Below are positions 37,250 to 45,429 of a DNA stretch of 64,000 nucleotides, piece by piece (the stretch's first letter is position 1; each line of letters begins with the position of its first letter). Below the pieces are notes generated by a model. The model had not been told where the DNA came from, ran no database searches, and saw only the letters and a list, made by a program, of their open reading frames with translations. The position numbers and the translations under genes are program-made. The stretch comes from Saccharicrinis carchari (GTDB lineage Bacteria; Bacteroidota; Bacteroidia; Bacteroidales; Marinilabiliaceae): assembly GCF_900182605.1 (NCBI RefSeq), contig NZ_FXTB01000006.1:1-64000 (forward strand). Reading direction: 5' to 3'.

Positions 37250-37281
37250 CAAAAATAATTTTTAATAATATAAGCACCAAA
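37250..37281 (-). promoter_or_regulatory. Promoter of the orphan RNA
   Basis: Minus strand reads TTTG (37281-37278), a 20-base spacer, then TATTTTTG (37257-37250), matching both Bacteroidota boxes at proper spacing. Apart from the RNA no minus-strand gene starts downstream. Confidence 0.55.
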
Positions 37282-37601
37282 AAGCCACTTGCGATAGGGG
37301 TGCTTTTGCGCTACTATTTAACAGTATATTGTTGGAATTTTTCAATGAATCGCTCAACTTTTAAAATGAAGTACCCATTATCCTAAACGAAGGGCATAAA
37401 CCATTTTTTTAGTTTTTTTATTTTTTTAAGCGAGCATTTCGGCACTACAATACTCTAATTAGCAATACTTTAACGAAATAGAAAAAATTGAATAGCAGGC
37501 AGTTACACGACACACCCCACCTTTTAAATATTTTATCTGTAAAAGCGATATAAAGGTTTGGGAGGTAACAAACAGGATTAAAAAAGCCCTACATGATTTT
37601 T

Positions 37602-39383
37602 TTAGTACCCCGAAGAGAACATTTTTAAGTGATTGCGATAGGCTGTAAAGGCATTAGCTCTTGAAATAAAACCTTTGTATTTCCCTTTATCAATAACGGC
37701 CACATTAAAACGCGATGATTTACGGAAAATCTCTACCAGCTCTTCCATGGAATCGTCGGGGCTGATAAAGTATTCGGGCATGTACATCAGATCTTTTACT
37801 TTTACCTTTTCATATTTTTCGGGCTTAAAAATAATATCCCTAATGTCGTCCATCTTTACCATACCCTTTAACATGTCATTTTTATCCACAACCGGGAACA
37901 AATTCCGATGTGCCGTTGTAATTACTTTTACCAGATCGCCCAAGGTGGCATCGGGCGGGATTACTGCAAAATCCGTTTCTATCAGCTTGTTCACATCCAT
38001 CATGGTCATTACGTTCTGGTCTTTATCATGTGTTAGCAACTCCTTGCGTTTGGCGAGCTGGTGGGTATAAACCGAATGTTCTTCGAAGGATTTGGCGGTA
38101 ACATAACTAATGGTAGCGGTAATCATTAAAGGTAAAAACATGCTGTATCCCCCGGAAAGGTCGGCAATAAGAAACAGACCTGTAAGCGGTGCATGTAATA
38201 CCCCGGCTATGAGCCCGGCCATACCAATGAGCGCAAAGTTTTTAACCGGAAGTTCGGCCCAGCCAAACTTATTGATGAGGGAGGCAAATAAAACGCCGGT
38301 GTTGGCGCCCATAAACAAGGTGGGTGCAAAAATACCTCCCACTCCGCCGGCACCAAAAGTAATTGAAGTAGCAATTACCTTAACCCCAATGGTAAACACC
38401 ATAATTATCACAAAATTTATAAAAGTATCGTTGATGTGAGCAAAAACACCCAGGTCGTGAAGATAGTAGAGGTCGCCCCGTAAAGCTCCGTTAATCACTT
38501 CATATCCTTCGCCAAAAAGGTGCGGAAAAAAAATCATTAAAACACCCAGGGTAAGTGCGCCAAACAGGAGCCTGTTCCATCCACTCTGTATTTTCTCAAA
38601 AAGTCTCTCGATATATTTATACATGCGGGTGAAATAGGTGGCTACCAGTCCACAGCCCAAGCCCAGGAGCACATAAAAAATAAGCTCTTTAAGTGTATAA
38701 GTATGTTCAATGTCGAAAGGATAAACTACCTCCTGACCTAAAAACAGGTAGGACACCACCACAGCCGATGCCGAACACAACAGCAGAGGAACCAATGATG
38801 CCAGGGTTAAATCCAGCATAATAACCTCGAGCGCAAACACAATACCTGCAATAGGTGCCTTAAAAATGGCCGACATAGCTGCTGCACATGCACACCCCAA
38901 TAATAAGGTAATCTGTCGGTAATTTAAATGCAAGGCCTTGCCCAGGTTGGCTCCTATGGCGGCACCGGTTGAAACGGTTGGCCCCTCCAAACCCACCGAT
39001 CCGCCAAATCCAACTGTCAGGGAGCTGGCGATAACCGACGATACCATATTATGCCGGTTCATTTGCCCCTTATTCTTGGATATGGAATAAAGCACATTGG
39101 GAATACCATGCCTAACCGGCCTGCGAACCACAATCCTGATAAATAAAACCGTAAGCAAAATACCCACCCCCGGTGCTATCAAGTAAAGCCACTCAAAACC
39201 TTGCAATGAAATAACCCCCTGAACGAGGTGATGTATAAAACCCACTGATTTTTTAATGACTACTGCGGCCAGCCCTGCGGCAACACCTACAATAACACTT
39301 AATAGCATCATAAATTGCCTATTGCTCACGTACCTGATTCGCCAGGCAAGAAATTTTTTTATCAGCGTTTCCCTTTTCCCCAT
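37602..39383 (-). CDS. ClC-family anion channel/transporter with CBS pair
   Basis: A 593-residue ClC protein: about ten membrane helices (residues 20-440) and two C-terminal CBS domains (about 455-520 and 530-585), which in this family sense nucleotides. The motifs GSVGLEGPTVS with the gating glutamate and GAGGVGGIFAPTLFMG are present. The segment matching the central Ser motif GSGIP of EcClC reads VRHGIPNVL, with His instead of Ser, so selectivity may differ. The minus-strand frame ends at 37602, over 300 bases before the orphan RNA promoter region. Whether it is a channel or a proton-coupled exchanger cannot be told here. Confidence 0.93.
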   Translation of the reverse strand: MGKRETLIKKFLAWRIRYVSNRQFMMLLSVIVGVAAGLAAVVIKKSVGFIHHLVQGVISLQGFEWLYLIAPGVGILLTVLFIRIVVRRPVRHGIPNVLYSISKNKGQMNRHNMVSSVIASSLTVGFGGSVGLEGPTVSTGAAIGANLGKALHLNYRQITLLLGCACAAAMSAIFKAPIAGIVFALEVIMLDLTLASLVPLLLCSASAVVVSYLFLGQEVVYPFDIEHTYTLKELIFYVLLGLGCGLVATYFTRMYKYIERLFEKIQSGWNRLLFGALTLGVLMIFFPHLFGEGYEVINGALRGDLYYLHDLGVFAHINDTFINFVIIMVFTIGVKVIATSITFGAGGVGGIFAPTLFMGANTGVLFASLINKFGWAELPVKNFALIGMAGLIAGVLHAPLTGLFLIADLSGGYSMFLPLMITATISYVTAKSFEEHSVYTHQLAKRKELLTHDKDQNVMTMMDVNKLIETDFAVIPPDATLGDLVKVITTAHRNLFPVVDKNDMLKGMVKMDDIRDIIFKPEKYEKVKVKDLMYMPEYFISPDDSMEELVEIFRKSSRFNVAVIDKGKYKGFISRANAFTAYRNHLKMFSSGY

Positions 39384-39626
39384 CTATGTATCCGTTTAAC
39401 TGGTTTAATTCTTAGAGTGTTTGGATGTATCCCCTGTTATTTTGTGGCTATTTTGTCTCCAATTTAATAAAAAAAAATAAGCTATTTAATCTTTTAAAAA
39501 AAAGGCAGATTACCATAAAAGAATGTGTTTTATTGTGGCGACGTTTTATAGCTTTAGAAATTTGAACTTTTATGAGGATTTTACGTTTAACAATTTGACT
39601 AAAAACTTAAACAACAATAAACCGTG

Positions 39627-42032
39627 ATGCAAAACTACAAACTCAACCTTTATATAATAATTTCCCTTCTGACTTTTTCTACTGCACTTTTATCGCAAAA
39701 CCCGGTTTTAAAGGGTGTGGTCAAAGATGCCTATTCTAACGTTCCCTTGCAATTTGTAAATATGGTAGTTTACAATACTACCAACGGCACCACCACGGAT
39801 TCTACAGGTCAGTTTTCGCTTGAAATCAGCAATAGGGAGTTTGTTCGTTTACAGCTTTCGTTTATTGGATACAAAAGTTTGGTTACCGAGGAAATAATGA
39901 TTTCGAATATACGCTCCAATTATATTGAAATACTAATGGAACCTACCTCTGAAACACTCTCGGAAATAACGGTCAAATCGTCGCCCTTTGCACAAAAGAT
40001 GCAAAGCCCCGTTTCATTGCGGCGGATAGGTATCGACCAGATTGAAAGGAGTGCCGGTGCCAACCGCGATATATCTAAGGTAATACAATCCTTTCCGGGT
40101 GTAGGCAGTACCGTGTCGTTCCGCAATGACATTATTGTGCGTGGCGGTGGCCCCGCCGAAAATAAGTTTTACATCGATGGCATCGAAATCCCTACGATCA
40201 ACCATTTTTCCACGCAGGGGGCATCCGGGGGACCGGTGGGGATATTGAATGTAGATTTTATACGCGAAGTAGATTTTTATTCCAGCGCATTTCCTGCGGC
40301 CAGAGGCAACGCCCTAAGTTCGGTATTAGAATTTAAACAAAAGGACGGCAGCAACGACCAAAGCGATTTTAAAGCCGTACTGGGTGCCAGCGAAATTGCC
40401 TTTTCGGCTTCCGGACCGCTGTCGAAAAAAACAACAGCCTTTGCCTCGGTACGCCGTTCGTACTTGCAATTTTTGTTTAAGGCACTGGATCTGCCTTTTT
40501 TACCCACTTTTAACGATTTTCAGTTTAAAACCAAAACCCGCATCAATGCCAAAAACGAAATATCCTTTTTGGGCTTTGGGGCTATAGACAACTTTGAACT
40601 GAATAACAAGGCCAGCGATACCCAGGACAACCAATACATCTTATCCTACCTGCCGGTGAATAATCAATGGAATTATACCCTCGGTACCAATTACAAACAT
40701 TTTTTTGGAAAGAGTTATCTTACTTTAATTGCCAGCCGGAGTCACTTGAATAACGAAGCCATCAAATACCGCAATAACGTAGAACGTGGCGAAAATCTCA
40801 CTTATAATTATCAATCGCAGGAGATTGAAAATAAGTTCAGAGCAGAATTAGACACAAAAACCGGTAACCTACGATTTAACACGGGTATTTCGTTAGAAGC
40901 TGCCTACTATTCTAATTCTACTTATCGTTTGGATTTTATAAATGGCGCACCCAATGAAATTAATTACCATTCGGAACTTAACTTTATTAAATACGGGGCG
41001 TTTGGTTCGGCGGGGCTTCCTCTTTTTAACGATAGATTAAACTTGTCGTTGGGTCTTAGGGTAGACGCCTCTTCCTATTCCGACAACATGCGCAACCCTT
41101 TCAATCAAATCAGTCCGCGTTTTTCGGCTTCATTGCAGTTGGCGCCCCAATTTTTCTTTAATTTTAATGTGGGACGCTATTATCAGTTACCTTCGTTTAC
41201 AACCATGGGATATCGCAATACCCAAGGAGCACTCGTGAACAAACAAAACGACCTAAAATATATCTATGCCGACCATACGGTTGTCGGACTTGAACTAAGG
41301 CCCAATAATTATTCAAAAATAACCCTTGAAGGTTTTTTTAAAGACTATAGCGATTATCCTATCTCGTTAAAAGATAGTATCTCGCTGGCCAGTAAGGGGG
41401 GTGATTTTGGTGTAGTTGGCGATGAAGCCGTACAATCCACGGGCAGCGGAAGAGCCTATGGATTTGAAGTAATGGCTCGTCAACGCTCACCCAAAGGGTT
41501 AAGCTTTATTGCCGCCTATACTTTTGTACGAAGCGAGTTTAGCAACCTTCTGGGAGAGTATGTACCCAGCTCGTGGGACAGTAAGCACCTGCTTACCGCC
41601 ACCATCAATAAAACACTTAAAAATAATTGGGACATCGGTTTAAAATGGCGTTTTCTGGGCGGATTACCCTACACCCCCGTAGATGAAAACACCACTACCC
41701 TGGTGCAGGCCTGGGATGCCACAGGAAAAGAGTACCTGGACTATGACCGCTTTAACAGCCAGCGACTGGAAAATTTTCACCAGTTAGATGTGAGGATTGA
41801 CAAACGTTACCTGTTCAACAGCTGGTCGCTCGAAGTTTACCTGGATATTCAAAACCTATACAATTACAAAATAAAGGAGCCCGTGAAATATGTTCAAAAA
41901 CTGGATACCAACGGTTCGCCCATTATTGCCAACCCCAATTCTGACGCCAACCAACAACGTTACGAATTTGACCGAATATATACCGAGAATGGCACCCTGC
42001 TGCCAACGCTGGGTGTTATAGTGGAGTTTTAA
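39627..42032 (+). CDS. TonB-dependent outer membrane receptor
   Basis: An 801-residue receptor. Signal peptide (about 1-24, ending LLSQ), a CarboxypepD_reg-like domain (about 25-115, VLKGVVKDAYSNVPLQFVNMVVYNTTNGTTTDS), a plug domain (about 125-235, with the GANRDISKVIQSFPGVGS stretch and VRGGGPAENKFYIDGIEIP) and a 22-strand-type barrel ending LGVIVEF with a terminal Phe. No SusD partner gene follows, so it is not a SusCD pair; substrates such as siderophores, cobalamin or peptides are possible. Translation probably starts at ATG 39627 rather than the GTG at 39624. It converges on the sugar-binding gene pair. Confidence 0.9.
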   Translation: MQNYKLNLYIIISLLTFSTALLSQNPVLKGVVKDAYSNVPLQFVNMVVYNTTNGTTTDSTGQFSLEISNREFVRLQLSFIGYKSLVTEEIMISNIRSNYIEILMEPTSETLSEITVKSSPFAQKMQSPVSLRRIGIDQIERSAGANRDISKVIQSFPGVGSTVSFRNDIIVRGGGPAENKFYIDGIEIPTINHFSTQGASGGPVGILNVDFIREVDFYSSAFPAARGNALSSVLEFKQKDGSNDQSDFKAVLGASEIAFSASGPLSKKTTAFASVRRSYLQFLFKALDLPFLPTFNDFQFKTKTRINAKNEISFLGFGAIDNFELNNKASDTQDNQYILSYLPVNNQWNYTLGTNYKHFFGKSYLTLIASRSHLNNEAIKYRNNVERGENLTYNYQSQEIENKFRAELDTKTGNLRFNTGISLEAAYYSNSTYRLDFINGAPNEINYHSELNFIKYGAFGSAGLPLFNDRLNLSLGLRVDASSYSDNMRNPFNQISPRFSASLQLAPQFFFNFNVGRYYQLPSFTTMGYRNTQGALVNKQNDLKYIYADHTVVGLELRPNNYSKITLEGFFKDYSDYPISLKDSISLASKGGDFGVVGDEAVQSTGSGRAYGFEVMARQRSPKGLSFIAAYTFVRSEFSNLLGEYVPSSWDSKHLLTATINKTLKNNWDIGLKWRFLGGLPYTPVDENTTTLVQAWDATGKEYLDYDRFNSQRLENFHQLDVRIDKRYLFNSWSLEVYLDIQNLYNYKIKEPVKYVQKLDTNGSPIIANPNSDANQQRYEFDRIYTENGTLLPTLGVIVEF

Positions 42033-42119
42033 TTTTTTTGCTAAACCGATGTGGACAGCATTAGTGCGATGCCGCGGCACCATGCGGCTGGCTGATGTGT
42101 TTTTTGCAAATACAAACTT

Positions 42120-43136
42120 TTACCTATCCATTTTTTTATTGCGCCAATACCGGATATAATCCTCCTGTTTTATAAAACCTACGGGGCCTTCAACAATACC
42201 ACCTTCCTGATAAAAGTCGGACACGCGAACGTGGATGGTATTTTTCTTGTCGGGATGGATAAGGCCTTGCGGTATAAGGTAACCACGCAATTGCTGATAG
42301 GCCAGCGAATACTGGTGTTGTTCCCGCTCCGGCTCCATAAAACCCGTCTGTCCAACTTTAACACCGTTCACAAATACTTCGTCCAGATCGTCTATTTTAC
42401 CTACAAGCAACACCACCCTGTCCAAGTTGAAATTACTGTTGGCCATAAATGTTTTTTGGTACCATGCGTAGCCATCGTAACGTTTGTATCCCTGATTTTC
42501 CCATGCACCGGGCACATAAATGCTACCCCAGCCATCTGCATCGTCCGATTCGTAGCGCCAATCGATATTATCGCCAATACGAAAGCCCCATTCTCCCTGC
42601 AAGTCTAAAAAAGTTTTCAATGGATTTTTCTCAGATAGCAACCTCACTTCACCCCGAACAATGCCACCTTCCAATTGCTGGTCAAATACCTTTACTGCTA
42701 TAAGGTTAGCGCTGTTATATCGTATCAGCCTATCGGGGATGGGGTACATGCGTCGGGCGGTGTAGGCGGTAGCAAAATCAGGTGGAAACTGGCCGGAGCC
42801 TCCTATTCTTTCACCGTTAAAAAACACCTCGTCCACATCATCTATATAACCTAATTCTAACACCAATTTTTCTTCCTTATGTTTTGCAGATAAGGTTATA
42901 AATTTCCGATACCAGGCGTAACCATTGTAACCGTTGAAGCCCTGCGTCTCCCAGGGCGAAGGGACATCAATCTCTTCCCAAGCAGAATGGTCGAATCCAG
43001 GCTTGGCCCATTCGGGTTTGTTGCCCAACGAAAATTTCCATTGCCCTTCCAGATTCATCAGACTTTTGTACTGTTGAGCACCAAGGGTTATCGAACAGCA
43101 GCAATAAAACGAAACCATTAAAAACTTTATACCCAT
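42120..43136 (-). CDS. Secreted tandem sugar-binding-like protein, paralogue 2
   Basis: A 338-residue secreted protein made of two repeats of about 155 residues (about 20-165 and 170-330), each a jelly-roll of the type found at the N-terminus of GH2 glycosidases: W-K/G-F-S/R-x-G-D/N, then W-x-x-x-x-V-P-x-x-W-E-x-Q-G-F/Y-x-G/R-Y-x-G-Y-A-W-Y-R/Q-K, V-L-x-L/V-G-x-I-D-D, D-E-V-F-x-N-G and A-V-K-V-F-D. No catalytic glycosidase domain follows. The signal peptide is MGIKFLMVSFYCCCSITLGAQQ. The upstream paralogue's TAA is one base before this ATG, so the genes form one transcript. Function unknown; carbohydrate binding is an inference from the fold. Confidence 0.8.
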   Translation of the reverse strand: MGIKFLMVSFYCCCSITLGAQQYKSLMNLEGQWKFSLGNKPEWAKPGFDHSAWEEIDVPSPWETQGFNGYNGYAWYRKFITLSAKHKEEKLVLELGYIDDVDEVFFNGERIGGSGQFPPDFATAYTARRMYPIPDRLIRYNSANLIAVKVFDQQLEGGIVRGEVRLLSEKNPLKTFLDLQGEWGFRIGDNIDWRYESDDADGWGSIYVPGAWENQGYKRYDGYAWYQKTFMANSNFNLDRVVLLVGKIDDLDEVFVNGVKVGQTGFMEPEREQHQYSLAYQQLRGYLIPQGLIHPDKKNTIHVRVSDFYQEGGIVEGPVGFIKQEDYIRYWRNKKMDR

Positions 43137-43137
43137 A

Positions 43138-44178
43138 TTAATCAAAAAAACGATCTAAAAAATACTCAAATAAGCTCTTCCGTTCTTCATGTTCGGTAAA
43201 GTAGCTCTCAAATGCCTGAACGGTCATTATCCCCAGGGGGCCCTCGTATATACCTCCATCCAAACGGTCGTCCCAAACCCTTACGGCCAATACGTTTTTA
43301 CCTCTATGTAGCATATTACGAGGTATCCTATAAGCCCGAAGTGTTTGATAATCTTCCTTACCGGCATGGTAAGAACCTTTTTTCATTTCGTCAATAGAGC
43401 CTATCCATTGTCCATTCAGATATACCATATCTTTATCATCAATCCGACCCAGCACCATCACCACATCTTCACCTGAGCCTGCCCTTTCCCAGCTAAAAGT
43501 TTTCCGATACCAGGCATATCCATCCAAATTCGGATAACCTTGCGATTCCCAGGTTTGCGGTACATTCACCGTATCCCAGCTTTCATCGTTGTAGTTGTAA
43601 TCACTATACCTTTGACTGTTGCCCGGCTTAAACTTCCACAAGCCGGATAAATCCGTCAGCATGTACGTTGAAGCCGCATCGATATACAAACCTGCCTGCC
43701 CGAGGATACCTCCGTTTAAATAAACATCGTAAACCCTTACCGCTATCACGTTAGCGCCATCGAAATGTATCAACTCCGAGGGTACCGGATAACGCCTTAC
43801 CTGCGACCAGGCCGTTTGTACATCAGGCGGAAATCCTCCCATACGGCCAATCAAAGTGCCATTGAAATACACTTCATCGGCATCATCAATTCGCTCTATC
43901 TGCAATATTAATTTTGTATTGGCCGACAACTTGGGAATTTCTACCCTTCGTTTATACCAGGCATAACCGTTATAACCATCGTAGCCCTGGCTTTCCCAAT
44001 TGGTACCTATTGAAATCCGATCCCATCCCGAAAAAACATGATCGGGCAATCGCCATTTTACATCATCGCCTACACTAAAACTCCAGTATCCGCTTAAGGA
44101 TTTTATTTGCTTGAGTTTTTGAGCAGGCGATGCAAGGGTAATTGCTATAAGCAATGTCAATAATATTTTAAATCTCAT
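43138..44178 (-). CDS. Secreted tandem sugar-binding-like protein, paralogue 1
   Basis: A 346-residue protein with the same architecture as its downstream neighbour: signal peptide (about 1-19, ending ASPAQ) and two GH2-N-type jelly-roll repeats (about 20-165 and 170-330) with WESQGYDGYNGYAWYKRR and WESQGYPNLDGYAWYRK, I-D-D-A-D-E-V-Y-F-N-G and I-D-D-K-D-M-V-Y-L-N-G, and AVRVYD / AVRVWDDRLDGGIYEGP. The last 15 residues (HEERKSLFEYFLDRFFD) are an extra amphipathic tail. It must have arisen from the same ancestor as the neighbour by duplication. It starts about 30 bases after the small secreted protein gene and may share its promoter. Confidence 0.8.
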   Translation of the reverse strand: MRFKILLTLLIAITLASPAQKLKQIKSLSGYWSFSVGDDVKWRLPDHVFSGWDRISIGTNWESQGYDGYNGYAWYKRRVEIPKLSANTKLILQIERIDDADEVYFNGTLIGRMGGFPPDVQTAWSQVRRYPVPSELIHFDGANVIAVRVYDVYLNGGILGQAGLYIDAASTYMLTDLSGLWKFKPGNSQRYSDYNYNDESWDTVNVPQTWESQGYPNLDGYAWYRKTFSWERAGSGEDVVMVLGRIDDKDMVYLNGQWIGSIDEMKKGSYHAGKEDYQTLRAYRIPRNMLHRGKNVLAVRVWDDRLDGGIYEGPLGIMTVQAFESYFTEHEERKSLFEYFLDRFFD

Positions 44179-44211
44179 TCTATTATCACATAAGTTACCA
44201 AACTAATCTTA

Positions 44212-44580
44212 TCAGAATTCTTTATAAACAAAGGTAATTGGAAAACGGAACACCCGATATTTACACAGCGAATCTGTTTTTAGTTCCCTGTTGTTAATGG
44301 TTGATCTCACCCAATTGCGAAACTCTTCGGACTCACCTTCCGTTTTCAGTACTTTAATATGGCTATCTCTATCTACTCTGACTGTTACCAGCAACTTTGC
44401 CTTTTCGTTTTTACCCACATACAAACTTAAATCTTCATCTATAAAAGAACGCTTAATGTCCTTTTGAATTTGTTTTGCCATTTTACGGATCACCTCTTTT
44501 TGATTTAATTTTTCGGCCTGAACATTTCCAATACTCATAAACAAAACCAATAATACTGTTAAAAATGTTGTTTTTTTCAT
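44212..44580 (-). CDS. Small secreted protein with TonB-C-like end
   Basis: A 122-residue protein with a clear signal peptide (residues 1-22, ending VQA). The mature part begins with a charged helix (KLNQKEVIRKMAKQIQKDIKRSF), followed by a small beta domain with L-L-V-T-V-R-V-D-R-D-S-H-I-K-V-L-K-T-E-G-E and a final F-P-I-T-F-V-Y-K. The pattern resembles the C-terminal domain of TonB-type proteins, but the family is not certain. It lies between the response regulator gene and the sugar-binding pair, downstream of an operator array and a -7 box, so it is probably the first gene of a unit controlled by the adjacent two-component system. Function unknown. Confidence 0.75.
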   Translation of the reverse strand: MKKTTFLTVLLVLFMSIGNVQAEKLNQKEVIRKMAKQIQKDIKRSFIDEDLSLYVGKNEKAKLLVTVRVDRDSHIKVLKTEGESEEFRNWVRSTINNRELKTDSLCKYRVFRFPITFVYKEF

Positions 44581-44624
44581 GACTGTAAGTTTTTGATGAT
44601 TAATGATGATTGTTATTTACTCTA

Positions 44625-44632
44625 CAAATGTA
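44625..44632 (-). promoter_or_regulatory. -7 box of the small secreted protein gene
   Basis: Minus strand reads TACATTTG, matching TAnnTTTG, 45 bases before the ATG at 44580. There is no -33 TTTG; instead a TGTCAT-type half-site ends 20 bases upstream, as in promoters activated by OmpR/PhoB-type regulators. Confidence 0.55.
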
Positions 44633-44652
44633 TAGTGCTCATAACACAGGGC

Positions 44653-44700
44653 TGTCATTGCCATGTCATACCATGTAAAAAGTTGTCATCAAAATGTCAT
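44653..44700 (-). promoter_or_regulatory. Operator array of TGTCAT half-sites (Pho-box-like)
   Basis: Four exact TGTCAT copies at 44653, 44664, 44684 and 44695, plus a degenerate TGTAAA at 44674, are in the same orientation at 10-11 base steps. The pair at 44684-44700 reads TGTCATCAAAATGTCAT, which fits the E. coli Pho box layout of two TGTCAT half-sites 11 bases apart. The array lies between the OmpR-type regulator gene and the 122-aa gene and ends 20 bases from the -7 box of the latter. Confidence 0.65.
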
Positions 44701-44711
44701 CAAAAACTTTT

Positions 44712-45401
44712 TTAACCCAACACCAACTTATAGCCAACTCCGTGAACGGTAAGAAGTATAGCTGGGTTATTGGGGTTATGCTCTACCTTATTCCTAAGCT
44801 TTAAAATAAAGTTATCAATGGTGCGGGTGGTAGGCTGATAATTAAATCCCCAAACGGCGTCCAACAAGCTATCGCGGCTAACGGTACGATTTTTATTGTG
44901 CCACAGATGATGCAGTATCTCGTGTTCTTTCAAACTCATTTTCACTTGCTGCTTTCCTTCATAGGCCGTATAATTATTAAAATCAACTGTTAACCTGCCT
45001 ATTTGGGCACGCTCTCCATCGCCGGGCGAGTCGTGTGCAGATGTCCTGCGGATAACGGCCTTGATGCGGGCAGACAATTCGCGCAATGAAAAGGGTTTGG
45101 TGATATAGTCATCGGCACCGGATTCCAAACCGATCACCTTATCGAGCTCCTCGCCCTTGGCAGACAGAAAGATAATTGGCGTTTGAATTTTACTTTTACG
45201 GGCTCTTTTGCAAACATCAAAACCCGACAGTTTTGGAAGCATTACATCCAACAAAACCAAATCATACCGCGAGGTCAATATTTTAGCCAATCCATCTTCA
45301 CCATCGCTGGCAATATCCACCTCATAGCCTTCGTACTCCAGGTTATCCTTCAAGCCCATTACCATATCGGGCTCATCTTCTACCACTAATATTTTTTCCA
45401 T
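44712..45401 (-). CDS. OmpR/PhoB-family response regulator
   Basis: A 229-residue regulator. The receiver domain (about 1-115) has the acidic pair in VVEDEPD, the phosphoacceptor Asp in LVLLDVMLPKLSG, Ser in IFLSAK and Lys in DYITKPFS. The winged-helix domain (about 130-229) shows LSLKEHEILHHL-type start (MSLKEHEILHHLWHNKNRTVSRD) and the DNA-contacting TIDNFILKLRNKVE plus VHGVGYKL end. I chose ATG 45401 (MEKILVVEDE) over the upstream start at 45521, because the extra 40 residues overlap the kinase gene. The gene follows the kinase by 28 bases in the same transcript. The TGTCAT array just beyond its stop is its likely binding site. Confidence 0.95.
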   Translation of the reverse strand: MEKILVVEDEPDMVMGLKDNLEYEGYEVDIASDGEDGLAKILTSRYDLVLLDVMLPKLSGFDVCKRARKSKIQTPIIFLSAKGEELDKVIGLESGADDYITKPFSLRELSARIKAVIRRTSAHDSPGDGERAQIGRLTVDFNNYTAYEGKQQVKMSLKEHEILHHLWHNKNRTVSRDSLLDAVWGFNYQPTTRTIDNFILKLRNKVEHNPNNPAILLTVHGVGYKLVLG

Positions 45402-45429
45402 CTTATTTTTATCCTTTAACCCAATTAAT

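Noticed and set aside
37272-37305. Hairpin AAGCACC/GGTGCTT as a plus-strand terminator
   Set aside because: Only four T residues follow, the loop is 19 bases, and it lies about 470 bases past the ABC-F stop; it also overlaps the -33 box of the orphan RNA.
39627-42032. SusC-type receptor of a polysaccharide utilisation locus
   Set aside because: No SusD-like gene follows and the protein is shorter than usual SusC proteins.
42120-44178. Annotating the pair as beta-galactosidases
   Set aside because: They only match the non-catalytic N-terminal GH2 domain; the catalytic barrel and its two glutamates are absent.
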